A DNA stretch of 32,810 bases from the NCBI GenBank assembly GCA_900316965.1, contig ONEY01000023.1, forward strand, positions 1 through 32,810. The letters are read 5' to 3'. Shown one piece after another: positions 1 to 6,930 of this stretch. The DNA comes from an uncultured Bacteroidales bacterium. GTDB lineage: Bacteria > Bacteroidota > Bacteroidia > Bacteroidales > P3. A program made the translations under genes and the position numbers. Under the pieces are notes generated by a model. That model was not told the DNA's origin, searched no databases, and was given only the letters and a program-made list of their open reading frames with translations. Every line of letters begins with the position of its first letter. Position 1 is the stretch's first letter.

Positions 1-1263
1 CAGCGTGAATTAATGGAAGGACTTGGTGTGGATCGCCAGATTCTCAAGGAGCAGATTGCAGCACCTGAGATATTAGTGATATCTGGCGTGAGGCGCTGTG
101 GAAAATCTGTGTTAATGCAGCAGATAAAAGCGAAACGCGAGGAACAAGATTACTATCTCAGTTTTGATGACGATCGCCTACTGCATTTTGAAGTGGAGGA
201 CTTCCAGGTATTGTACGATGTCTTCGTGGAGGATTTCGGGATGCAGCATTCATTCTACCTTGACGAGGTGCAGTTGATTCCTGGATGGGAACGATTTGTA
301 GATAGGCTTTATTCCCACAAAAACAAGGTTTTCGTCACTGGCAGCAACGCTTTCCTGCTGAGCAAAGAGCTGGGCACGTTGCTGACGGGAAGGCATTTAA
401 AGCAGGAATTGTGGCCTATGTCGTTTGTGGAATATTTGATGCTTAAAGATGTGGTGTGGGAGAAAAAAGACCTGTACACCACAGAGGGCAGAGCGAGTAT
501 GGTGAACCTACAGGATGCGTATTTGAACGAAGGTGGTTTCCCTCAATACTTGAGCACAAGGAATCCTCGCTATCTTAAAGAACTGTACAATGACATCATC
601 TACCGTGATATTGTAGTTAGACATAAGCTACCGTCAGACCGTCAGATTCGTGAGGTTGCCTATTATCTTGCCAGCAACTACACACATCGTTTTACCTACA
701 ACTCGGTGGCTAAGGCCACTGGGATAAAGAGTGCTGACACGGCGACGGACTATATAGGCTATCTTGAAGAGTCATATTTGGTGGGTGTAGTGACCAAATA
801 TGACTACAAAGTGGGAGAACAGATGAAGAGCCCCAAGAAGGTGTACTTTGTTGACAACGGGTTGGTGTCCCAGATAGGGTTCAACTTCAGCAACAACTTT
901 GGGCAGAAATTGGAGAACGCCGTCTATGTGGAGCTACGCCGCAGAGAAAAAGAGATATTCTATTTCCATGATAAAGGAGAGTGTGACTTCGTGATACGTG
1001 AAGGAAAAGATATCGTGGTGGCTTATCAGGTGACGGTGTCGTTGAAAGATGAAGAGACAAGGAAACGTGAAGTGGACGGGTTAAAAGCGGCTATGGATGC
1101 TTTTGGACTTAGGGAAGGTTACATCATCACCAAAGACGAAACGGAAGAGCAGAAACTATCTACCGATGGATTATTAATGCATAAACGACACATATTTGAC
1201 ACAAAAATTAAGATGTACACCAATAAAAGCATGATTAATAACATGATAAAAGAAGAGTTTTGA
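1..1263 (+). CDS. AAA ATPase with C-terminal DUF4143-like domain (5' end outside window)
   Basis: The reading frame is open to the first base, so the true start probably lies upstream; the first ATG inside the window is at 13. Counting from that ATG, a Walker A motif GVRRCGKS lies at residues 25-32, a Walker B FYLDE at 81-85, and a sensor-like VFVTGSN at about 106-112. The second half resembles the DUF4143 nuclease-like domain that follows the ATPase in this very common Bacteroidota family. Members are often multi-copy and their cellular role is poorly known. The last 25 or so residues, after the DG near 375, look unlike the usual family ending (a short basic/hydrophobic tail follows instead), so the 3' end may have been altered by recombination with the decayed DNA downstream. 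Family call is solid; function is not known. Confidence 0.8.
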   Translation, partial: QRELMEGLGVDRQILKEQIAAPEILVISGVRRCGKSVLMQQIKAKREEQDYYLSFDDDRLLHFEVEDFQVLYDVFVEDFGMQHSFYLDEVQLIPGWERFVDRLYSHKNKVFVTGSNAFLLSKELGTLLTGRHLKQELWPMSFVEYLMLKDVVWEKKDLYTTEGRASMVNLQDAYLNEGGFPQYLSTRNPRYLKELYNDIIYRDIVVRHKLPSDRQIREVAYYLASNYTHRFTYNSVAKATGIKSADTATDYIGYLEESYLVGVVTKYDYKVGEQMKSPKKVYFVDNGLVSQIGFNFSNNFGQKLENAVYVELRRREKEIFYFHDKGECDFVIREGKDIVVAYQVTVSLKDEETRKREVDGLKAAMDAFGLREGYIITKDETEEQKLSTDGLLMHKRHIFDTKIKMYTNKSMINNMIKEEF

Positions 1264-1302
1264 AAACCTCCAGCTCCACTTGGAGAACGAATTTTTTTCA
1301 AT

Positions 1303-1339
1303 GAAAACACTGATAATCAAAATGATTGTCGGTGTTTTC
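1303..1339 (+). terminator. Strong hairpin downstream of the AAA ATPase gene
   Basis: The arms GAAAACACTGATAATCA and TGATTGTCGGTGTTTTC pair over 17 bp (including two G-U pairs in the RNA) around a 3-base loop. It starts 40 bp after the ATPase stop codon. There is no clean T tract after it; a T7 run sits just before it at 1292-1298. It is probably a transcription terminator or 3'-end stabiliser for the upstream gene. Confidence 0.5.
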
Positions 1340-1424
1340 TGCTTTATGGAGTCTCCTGCTCTCTGAACTATGGTTTCACCGGTTCAATCGGGATGACCAG
1401 GAGTTCGATGTTTGCAGAAACTTG

Positions 1425-1477
1425 CTGACAATCTTACAAATATCCACAACCACCATCCGCCAAAGAGGTTTCTGCAT
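1425..1477 (+). repeat. 53-bp direct repeat, copy 1
   Basis: This copy matches 1784-1836 at 49 of 53 positions by eye, in the same orientation. It begins CTGACAATCTTACAAATATC and ends GTTTCTGCAT. The flanking sequences differ, so the match is a bounded unit. No terminal inverted repeats are evident. Confidence 0.75.
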
Positions 1478-1632
1478 TCATTTCAACTATATCTTCGATT
1501 GTTTTGGAAAACGACTTTGGAAACGACTTTGTTCTTGGAGGTAACAGGTAAAGCGCTTAATATGAGTATATTGTATATAATTATAAATCTCGTTTCCGAT
1601 TGAAAAATGGAAACGACTCTTAGAATGAAAGA

Positions 1633-1783
1633 TCATTTTTCCCTTCCATAATAAATGTTATTATTACCCTTTTTCTCAACAATCATTATTTCTTTTCCCA
1701 ACATACTTTTGAATAATTTGGAAACGAGTGCAGCATCTTTATCTTGTAATTTTAGTAAGGCTCGGGCTTCTGGATTGTTGAAT
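1633..1783 (-). pseudogene. Possible relic of a winged-helix C-terminal domain
   Basis: The minus-strand translation carries a protein-like stretch, NPEARALLKL, then LVSKLFKSML, then a lysine-rich turn and IYYGREK before a stop. This is reminiscent of the winged-helix ends of RecG-like or Fic/AlbA-type proteins in Bacteroidota, with a recognition helix followed by a basic wing. There is no proper N-terminus: the frame runs directly into repeat copy 2. I read it as the remaining 3' end of a lost gene. It could also be chance, because the stretch is only about 50 residues. Confidence 0.3.
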
Positions 1784-1836
1784 CTGCCAATCTTACAAAT
1801 ATCCACAACTACCATCCACCAAAGAGGTGTCTGCAT
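1784..1836 (+). repeat. 53-bp direct repeat, copy 2
   Basis: This is the second copy of the unit at 1425-1477, with four mismatches over 53 bp. The two copies enclose about 306 bp (1478-1783) that contain the possible gene relic on the minus strand. Its edge coincides with the point where protein-like sequence on the minus strand begins. Confidence 0.75.
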
Positions 1837-1987
1837 AAGGTGGAGATGGAAAATGTGCAAAATCTGATATTTTTTTTTCTCAACTGAGACCGATTTTTTA
1901 TTTCATATCTTATTTTTTAACTTATAATTAAAAGAAGAATTTATGATGGCACTTGTGAAGTCGTAGTATATAGGTATTATTGTATAA

Positions 1988-2005
1988 TATATCGTGCACG
2001 ATATA
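1988..2005. promoter_or_regulatory. 18-bp perfect palindrome, upstream operator-like site of gpx
   Basis: TATATCGTGCACGATATA is a perfect 18-bp palindrome with core ATCGTGCACGAT. A near-identical core recurs at 2070-2081, straddling the expected transcription start of gpx. A palindromic core of this size fits a dimeric winged-helix regulator such as a MarR/OhrR protein, and one is encoded just downstream at 2813. The regulator assignment is inference. Confidence 0.6.
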
Positions 2006-2060
2006 AATGTTAAAAAATTATAATTGTATATTTTAAATGTTGTAATTGTGGATAAGTTTG

Positions 2061-2068
2061 TATATTTG
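2061..2068 (+). promoter_or_regulatory. Bacteroidota-type -7 box of gpx
   Basis: TATATTTG matches the TAnnTTTG -7 consensus. A TTG about 18-20 bp upstream (near 2040) could serve as the -33 element. The gpx start codon is 45 bp downstream. Confidence 0.65.
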
Positions 2069-2069
2069 C

Positions 2070-2081
2070 ATCGTGTACGAT
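2070..2081. promoter_or_regulatory. Second operator-like site at the gpx transcription start
   Basis: ATCGTGTACGAT differs from the core of the palindrome at 1991-2002 by one base. It begins one base after the -7 box, so a protein bound here would block RNA polymerase at the start site. Centre-to-centre distance to the upstream copy is 79 bp, which would suit looping or two independent dimers. Confidence 0.6.
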
Positions 2082-2112
2082 TGAAATTAATAACAAATAA
2101 AATATTGCAATT

Positions 2113-2670
2113 ATGGAAATTAAAAGTTCTATCTACGAGTACAAAGCTGTTGCTTCCAACGGAAAAGAGATCGATTTTGCCCAGTTTGAGGGTAAACCAA
2201 TGCTCATCATCAACACTGCCTCCAAGTGCGGATTCACCCCGCAATTTGACGCCCTAGAGCATCTCAACGAGAAATACCGTGACCGTGGCCTCGTCGTCGT
2301 AGGTTTCCCTTGCAACCAGTTCAAGGAGCAAGATCCAGGCACTGACGGCGAAATTGAGGAGTTCTGCCGCGTCAACTACGGTGTAACATTCCAAATTATG
2401 AAGAAAGTCGATGTCAACGGCAAGGATGAGAGTCCCGTCTTCACCTTCCTCAAAGCTCAGGCACCCAAAGAAGAATATAAGGGTCTCAAAGCAAAAGCTG
2501 CCCATGCCATGCTTAAAGGTTTGAGCAAGAGTGTGGAAAAAGAAAGCGACATCCTTTGGAACTTTACCAAGTTTCTAATCGCCTCCGACGGCAAGACTGT
2601 TCTCCGCTATGCTCCAACCACCGAGCCTGTCGACATTGAAAAGGATATTGAAAAGTTGCTGAAAAACTGA
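2113..2670 (+). CDS. gpx: Glutathione peroxidase family thiol peroxidase (Cys type)
   Basis: A 185-residue GPX-fold peroxidase that reduces hydrogen peroxide and organic hydroperoxides, in bacteria usually at the expense of thioredoxin rather than glutathione. The catalytic tetrad can be read directly: Cys39 in TASKCGF, Gln69 in FPCNQF, and Trp149-Asn150 in ILWNF. Cys85 in EEFCRVNYG sits where the resolving cysteine of atypical two-Cys GPX enzymes lies, supporting thioredoxin dependence. It is slightly longer than the usual 160-180 residues because of a Lys/Ala-rich segment around residues 115-145. No signal peptide, so cytoplasmic. It has its own promoter with two palindromic operator-like sites and ends in a strong hairpin, so it is probably transcribed alone. 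The OhrR-like regulator downstream is the obvious candidate controller. Confidence 0.95.
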   Translation: MEIKSSIYEYKAVASNGKEIDFAQFEGKPMLIINTASKCGFTPQFDALEHLNEKYRDRGLVVVGFPCNQFKEQDPGTDGEIEEFCRVNYGVTFQIMKKVDVNGKDESPVFTFLKAQAPKEEYKGLKAKAAHAMLKGLSKSVEKESDILWNFTKFLIASDGKTVLRYAPTTEPVDIEKDIEKLLKN

Positions 2671-2684
2671 AATTAGTATAATAT

Positions 2685-2731
2685 AAAGGTTTTGCTCCAC
2701 AAGGTTGCATGCTTGGCGGAGCAAAACCTTT
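2685..2731 (+). terminator. Hairpin terminator after gpx
   Basis: AAAGGTTTTGCTCC pairs perfectly over 14 bp with GGAGCAAAACCTTT, and the loop holds a further short CAAG/CTTG stem. It lies 14 bp after the gpx stop. There is no long T tract, but the stem is strong and its position fits a terminator or an mRNA-stabilising 3' structure. Confidence 0.7.
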
Positions 2732-2812
2732 AAAGATTATATCTTGCATACTGTCGATATAAAAGATAATTACATCTTTATAATATATTTATTCCCATTG
2801 CTATAAATTGGT

Positions 2813-3250
2813 ATGTATCCGCAATTGAAACTCGATAACCAGGTCTGTTTCCGGCTTTACACGGCCTCTCGGCTCATTACGCAGGCCTACCGTCCGCTGC
2901 TTGATCCGCTAGGCATTACCTATCCCCAGTACCTTGTTCTTATGGTTCTATGGGAGCACGGACATCAGAGGGTCTCAGACATCTCGAAGCGACTCTCTCT
3001 CGAGAGCAACACCATCACACCCCTCCTCCAACGCATGGAGAAAGAGGGTATTGTAATTCGCCATAAGGATCCTGCTGACAGTCGCCAGACACTTGTCAGC
3101 CTTACCCGTAAAGGTGCCGCAATGGAAGAACGTGCCAAAGATATCCCCGCCTGTCTCACCGCCTCGATGTCGGGCAAAGATTTTTGTCAAGCTGATGCCG
3201 AAAGCCTCGTAAAACAATTGGACTCAATCATAAAAATACTGAAGAAATGA
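2813..3250 (+). CDS. MarR-family regulator, OhrR-like organic-peroxide sensor
   Basis: A 145-residue winged-helix repressor. The N-terminus LDNQVCFRLYTASR followed by YRPLLDPLGITYPQYLVLMVLWE is the signature of the OhrR branch of MarR, and Cys12 aligns with the peroxide-reactive cysteine of OhrR (Cys15 in B. subtilis). The recognition-helix region SLESNTITPLLQRMEKEG and the wing DSRQTLVSLT follow. In this family, oxidation of the cysteine releases DNA and derepresses a peroxidase. It lies just after gpx, whose promoter carries paired palindromes; I see no copy of those sites ahead of this gene itself. Its stop overlaps the start of the radical SAM gene (ATGA), so the two are translationally coupled. 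Confidence 0.88.
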   Translation: MYPQLKLDNQVCFRLYTASRLITQAYRPLLDPLGITYPQYLVLMVLWEHGHQRVSDISKRLSLESNTITPLLQRMEKEGIVIRHKDPADSRQTLVSLTRKGAAMEERAKDIPACLTASMSGKDFCQADAESLVKQLDSIIKILKK

Positions 3251-4344
3251 CCGACCTGTCAGCATACATGTCAGAGAGCATTAGAAACATAATGGGGCAT
3301 GCATACCTCAACGTTCTCTCCAATCCCCACGAGGCGCGTTTTGTGGCGCGCATGCAGAAGGTTTTTATCCGCAGCGAGCGTCGTCGCAAACAAGTGCTGA
3401 AGGACGATGGTCTCGAAGTGCCCCCTTTCCTCATCGCCAGTATAGCCACTGCGTGCAACCTGCAATGCAAGGGCTGCTACGCCCGCAAGAATGGCATTGC
3501 CAACGATCCCGGTGCCCCTCAGAAAGCGACCCTCTCGCCCCTCCAGTGGCAGACAATCTTCAAAGATGCTTCCGCCCTCGGCGTTAACTTTTGCCTTCTT
3601 GCCGGTGGAGAACCCCTCACTCGTCGAGATTTGTTGGAAACGATAGCTACCGTCGAAGACATCATCTTCCCTGTCTTTACCAACGCCACCCTTATCGGTC
3701 CGCAGTACATAGAGTTCTTCCGTCGCCATCTTAACATCGTCCCCATTGTAAGTCTTGAGGGTGACGCCGCTGCCACCGACGATCGTAGAGGGAAGGGCGT
3801 ATACCAGCGCGCACTTCTCTCCATGGAGATGCTCCACAAAGAGCACCTTTTCTTCGGCACATCCATTACCGTCACCACCGAGAACTACCTTGCTGTCACC
3901 TCCAAAGAATATTTGATGCAGCTCGCCGCCATGGGATGTCGACTGGTATTCTTTGTAGAGTATGTTCCCTTCGACGAAAGTACGCAGCACTTGGCATTTA
4001 ATGACGAGCATGTCGCCCAGATGGAACAACTCCTTGAACAGCGTCGCGAAGAGGTCAAAGAGATGATATTCCTTTCATTCCCTGGCGACGAAAAAGCCCT
4101 TGACGGATGTCTCGCAGCAGGCCGCGGATTCTTCCATATAGGTCCCGATGGTGCCGCCGAGCCCTGTCCATTTTCGCCCTTCAGCGACAGCAATGTGGCA
4201 CAGATGGGGCTCAGGGAGGCGTTAAAATCGCCCCTTTTCTCCAAAATCCGAGCCGCCAAAGCCCTTGGCTGGGAGCACACTGGTGGATGCACCCTCTTTG
4301 AGCATCGCGCCGAGGTGGAGGCGATGCTGAAGGAAGGGAAGTAA
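3247..4344 (+). CDS. Radical SAM protein with SPASM-like C-terminal cysteines
   Basis: A 365-residue radical S-adenosylmethionine enzyme. The [4Fe-4S] ligands form CNLQCKGC at residues 70-77, the canonical CxxxCxxC motif, followed by a TIM-barrel-like body with LLAGGEPLTRRD (the GGEP SAM-binding motif). The C-terminal part contains GPDGAAEPCPF and later GGCTLFEH, resembling the auxiliary-cluster (SPASM/twitch) regions of peptide- or protein-modifying radical SAM enzymes. The roughly 60 residues before the cluster are basic and poorly conserved. There is no obvious precursor peptide next to it. It overlaps the OhrR-like gene by 4 bp, so its expression probably follows peroxide status. The substrate cannot be told from the sequence. 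Confidence 0.88.
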   Translation: MTDLSAYMSESIRNIMGHAYLNVLSNPHEARFVARMQKVFIRSERRRKQVLKDDGLEVPPFLIASIATACNLQCKGCYARKNGIANDPGAPQKATLSPLQWQTIFKDASALGVNFCLLAGGEPLTRRDLLETIATVEDIIFPVFTNATLIGPQYIEFFRRHLNIVPIVSLEGDAAATDDRRGKGVYQRALLSMEMLHKEHLFFGTSITVTTENYLAVTSKEYLMQLAAMGCRLVFFVEYVPFDESTQHLAFNDEHVAQMEQLLEQRREEVKEMIFLSFPGDEKALDGCLAAGRGFFHIGPDGAAEPCPFSPFSDSNVAQMGLREALKSPLFSKIRAAKALGWEHTGGCTLFEHRAEVEAMLKEGK

Positions 4345-4514
4345 AATGATTCTGTTTATGGTCAGAGTATATAGTTAATTACCTCATTGCACCCTTTTTT
4401 GTCATTGCCAATTTTTCGAGGGAAATGTTTTTTAGAGAATAATAATCGCAGAATAAATGGCATAACATAGGTTGCGCAATTACGTTGTAGTGCTATTTAA
4501 ACCCCAATCGGTCA

Positions 4515-4868
4515 TTAGACTGACTGTTCAATCATTCTTTTTTTTTTCTTTTTTTTCTTTTTGTCCTTGGGAAGAGGCAGATCTTTGCATGTGGCCTCAA
4601 CCAAATCAGACAGGTAGTCATGGTCGTCGACATCCTCGATATAGAAGTAGTCTTTGGCGCCCTCATAGGGAGGACGCATCACTAGGTTTCGAAGTTTGTC
4701 GCGTCCTGCACCGGTAGGTTTGATATAGAAGCCGTTGTCGCTGATGAGGCCAAAAATCTTGCCGTCGCAATAGACACCATAATCGCCAAACATTTTCTTT
4801 GCTACAATCATACCCGCACCACTGCATTGGTCGACAATATATTGTACAAAGTCTTGGTTGCTTGCCAT
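4515..4868 (-). CDS. TfoX/Sxy N-terminal domain protein
   Basis: A 117-residue protein with the TfoX N-domain pattern: KKMFGDYGVYCDGKIFGLI at about residues 24-42, then YIKPTGAGRD and PPYEGAKDYFYIED. Stand-alone N-domain proteins of this type are widespread and of unknown function; they are not by themselves evidence of competence. The C-terminus ends in a run of eight lysines and an arginine before MIEQSV, coded by an A-rich tract including A10. A basic tail is common in this group, but the exact ending here depends on the length of that homopolymer. It lies 46 bp downstream of the MmcQ-like gene on the same strand, so the two probably share a transcript. Confidence 0.85.
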   Translation of the reverse strand: MASNQDFVQYIVDQCSGAGMIVAKKMFGDYGVYCDGKIFGLISDNGFYIKPTGAGRDKLRNLVMRPPYEGAKDYFYIEDVDDHDYLSDLVEATCKDLPLPKDKKKKKKKKRMIEQSV

Positions 4869-4914
4869 ATTATTTTGATTTTTTTTATTGGTAAGAATTA
4901 GAGTGGTTCTTTCT

Positions 4915-5270
4915 TTATTTTACAGTTTTTTGAGGGTATTTCGATTTCACTATCAGGTAAGAGTTCATAGTGAGGTCTTTGAGGATGTTGTCTGGAGCAT
5001 CTGAGGTATTAATACCTATCCAGTATTTGGGCGATTCGTTATAAGGGTCATCGATAAAGGAATATCGCTCGCGCAGCTCGATTATTCGTTCTGGTTGGCA
5101 TTTAAGAGTTACAATAGAGAAGTTGTCGCAGTCGAAGAACGAGAACATGTGTCCGTTGACATAAAACACCAGCACGTTGGAGGCATGGTGAAAAGCCGTG
5201 AACGGCATTTTCTCCTCCACATCGTCGCCAAGCGAGAGACAAAACGTCTATAATCTTCAATATTAGTCAT
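4915..5270 (-). pseudogene. MmcQ/YjbR-family protein, frameshifted near its N-terminus
   Basis: The natural start appears to be the ATG at 5270, giving MTNIEDYRRFVSRL. The family continues with a G-D-D-V-E-E-K-M-P-F motif, but here a single G seems to be missing at about 5227-5230 (TTGGCGAC where TTGGGCGAC would keep the frame). The rest is intact in the shifted frame from a GTG at 5220 to the stop at 4915 (101 residues), including ASNVLVFYV, GHMFSFFD, KCQPERI and NESPKYWIG. Family members are small DNA-binding-like proteins (about 115-120 residues) with a double-wing fold. Either the gene is broken, the GTG is used to make a short form, or the base was lost in assembly. Confidence 0.75.
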
Positions 5271-5309
5271 TGTCAGAGATGTACTTTTCTGCGATAATAT
5301 ATTGAAATG

Positions 5310-5317
5310 CAAAAATA
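5310..5317 (-). promoter_or_regulatory. -7 box for the MmcQ-TfoX transcript
   Basis: On the minus strand this reads TATTTTTG, matching TAnnTTTG, 40 bp before the ATG at 5270. I see no clear -33 element. Confidence 0.5.
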
Positions 5318-5375
5318 CATATTTTATTTTATACATAACTATTACTTGAAAAAAAAGAAACAAGGTATAAAAATA

Positions 5376-5395
5376 TTTTTTTATCGATAAAAAAA
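5376..5395. promoter_or_regulatory. 20-bp perfect palindrome between divergent promoters
   Basis: Seven T, ATCGAT, then seven A form a perfect 20-bp palindrome. It ends 20 bp before the aspA -7 box, so it covers or abuts the -33 position, and it lies about 60 bp upstream of the minus-strand -7 box. It may be an operator for the aspA-nqr-rex unit, or a curved A/T tract with no specific protein. Confidence 0.4.
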
Positions 5396-5415
5396 GTGTA
5401 ATTAAAAATATTTTG

Positions 5416-5423
5416 TATATTTG
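5416..5423 (+). promoter_or_regulatory. -7 box of the aspA-nqr-rex unit
   Basis: TATATTTG matches TAnnTTTG. The start codon of aspA is 77 bp downstream, leaving a leader of about 70 nt. Confidence 0.65.
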
Positions 5424-5499
5424 CATTGTCGGAGTGCAGCGCATTTTTGCTGTATTCTATTTAAAATCAAAGATTAATAATAATAAAAAATACTAAAAG

Positions 5500-6927
5500 A
5501 TGACTAAAAACACTAATGTTCGTATCGAATCCGACCTTCTCGGATCGAAAGAAGTTCCTGAGGATGCCCTTTATGGTGTTCAAACTACTCGTGCTATTGA
5601 TAATTTCCATATTAGTGGCCAGCTATTGAGCAACTACCACAACTTTATTCGTGGTATGGCCTTCACCAAAAAGGCTGCAGCAATGGCCAACGTGGAGGTT
5701 GCCATGATTACCAAAGAACAAGGAGAAGCCATTGTATGGGCTTGTGATCAACTTATAGAGGGAAAATTCCACGACCAGTTCCCGATCGACATGATTCAGG
5801 GAGGTGCTGGTACCAGTACAAACATGGCAGCCAACGAGGTTATCGCCAATTTGGCGCTTGAGCGTATGGGTCACAAGCGCGGTGAATACCAATATTGCTC
5901 GCCAAACGATGTTGTCAATGCATCGCAGTCGACCAATGACGCATATCCTTGTGCCATCCACATGGCACTAGCCCTCGAGCACCTCGAGTTTATGCCTCGT
6001 TTGGAGAAGATGATTGCCGCCCTTGATGTCAAGCGCGACGAGTTCAAGCATGTTGTCAAGATGGGTCGTACCCAGCTTCAGGACGCAGTTCCCATGACAC
6101 TTGGTCAGACTTTTGGTGCTTTTGCCGACTCTCTTCGTGGCGAGCTCAAGAATCTCCGCGACACTGCTGACGAGTTTCTTATTGTCAATATGGGCGCCAC
6201 AGCTATCGGTACCGGTATCTGTTCCAAGCCAGGTTATAGCGAGGCTTGTATCAAGGCTTTGCGCAAAGTTACAGGATGGAATATCAGTCTTGCCGACAAC
6301 CTTATCGAGGCTACCAGCGCCACAACATGCATGATAGCTTACAGTAGCGCAATGAAACGCCTTGCTATCAAAATCAACAAGATTTGCAACGACCTTCGTC
6401 TTCTCTCCAGTGGTCCCCGCTGCGGTTTGAACGAAATACATCTTCCTGAGCGTCAGCCAGGTTCCAGCATTATGCCTGGTAAGGTCAACCCCGTTATTCC
6501 TGAGGTTATGAACCAAGTGTGCTACAAAGTGATTGGTAACGATATGTGCATCAGTCTTGCCTCCGATAACGGTCAGCTTGAGCTCAACGTTATGGAACCT
6601 GTCATTGCCTACACCCTTTTCGAGAGCATCCATCTTCTTGAGAATGGTCTTGACACCCTCCGTACCCTTTGTATTGACGGCATTCGTGCCAACGAGGAGC
6701 GCTGCCGCCAGTTGGTTGAGCACTCCATCGGTATTGTCACCATGCTCAACCCCATCATTGGTTACAAACAGAGCACCAAGATTGCCAAGGAGGCCAGTGA
6801 GACAGGACGCGGTGTATACGAACTAGTCCTCGAGCATGGTCTGCTCACCAAAGAGCAACTTGACACTATCCTTAAACCTGAGAATATGCTCAAACCTTTG
6901 GATTTGAGTACGCTGAATAATAAATAA
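5500..6927 (+). CDS. aspA: Aspartate ammonia-lyase (aspartase)
   Basis: A 475-residue enzyme of the aspartase/fumarase superfamily that converts L-aspartate to fumarate and ammonia in the cytoplasm. The N-terminus RIESDLLGSKEVPEDALYGVQTTRAI is characteristic of aspartase rather than class II fumarase. The superfamily SS-loop GSSIMPGKVNP lies at residues 321-331, with Ser323 in the catalytic position; GGAGTSTNMAANEV and NDVVNASQSTNDAYP are the other two conserved regions. Full length. It has its own promoter and is followed after only 3 bp by nqrA, so it leads the nqr unit. In anaerobic Bacteroidota, fumarate from aspartate can serve as the acceptor for fumarate reductase, which would draw on the quinol made by NQR. 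Confidence 0.95.
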   Translation: MTKNTNVRIESDLLGSKEVPEDALYGVQTTRAIDNFHISGQLLSNYHNFIRGMAFTKKAAAMANVEVAMITKEQGEAIVWACDQLIEGKFHDQFPIDMIQGGAGTSTNMAANEVIANLALERMGHKRGEYQYCSPNDVVNASQSTNDAYPCAIHMALALEHLEFMPRLEKMIAALDVKRDEFKHVVKMGRTQLQDAVPMTLGQTFGAFADSLRGELKNLRDTADEFLIVNMGATAIGTGICSKPGYSEACIKALRKVTGWNISLADNLIEATSATTCMIAYSSAMKRLAIKINKICNDLRLLSSGPRCGLNEIHLPERQPGSSIMPGKVNPVIPEVMNQVCYKVIGNDMCISLASDNGQLELNVMEPVIAYTLFESIHLLENGLDTLRTLCIDGIRANEERCRQLVEHSIGIVTMLNPIIGYKQSTKIAKEASETGRGVYELVLEHGLLTKEQLDTILKPENMLKPLDLSTLNNK

Positions 6928-6930
6928 ATC

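Larger units (their letters stand above)
1264..2060. other. Gene-poor decayed region between the ATPase and gpx
   Basis: No convincing intact gene is present in this stretch. It holds the hairpin at 1303-1339, two copies of a 53-bp repeat, a possible gene relic on the minus strand between 1633 and 1783, short repeated tracts containing GGAAACGACT near 1505-1535 and 1610-1620, and an A/T-rich promoter-like region leading into gpx. The composition and fragmentary frames suggest genetic debris rather than a functional locus. Confidence 0.5.

Noticed and set aside
3271..4029. Long open frame on the minus strand opposite the radical SAM gene
   Set aside because: The translation has no recognisable domain and lies fully inside a well-supported gene; it is a shadow frame.
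4515..4868. TfoX-like gene as evidence of natural competence
   Set aside because: Only the N-domain is present, such proteins are common in non-competent bacteria, and no com genes are in the window.
5271..5499. A Rex binding site ahead of aspA
   Set aside because: I looked for a TTGTGA-N6-TCACAA-like element and found none; only the A/T palindrome and partial half-sites are present.
5968..6723. 251-residue minus-strand open frame opposite aspA
   Set aside because: It is an antisense shadow of a strongly conserved enzyme, with no family match.
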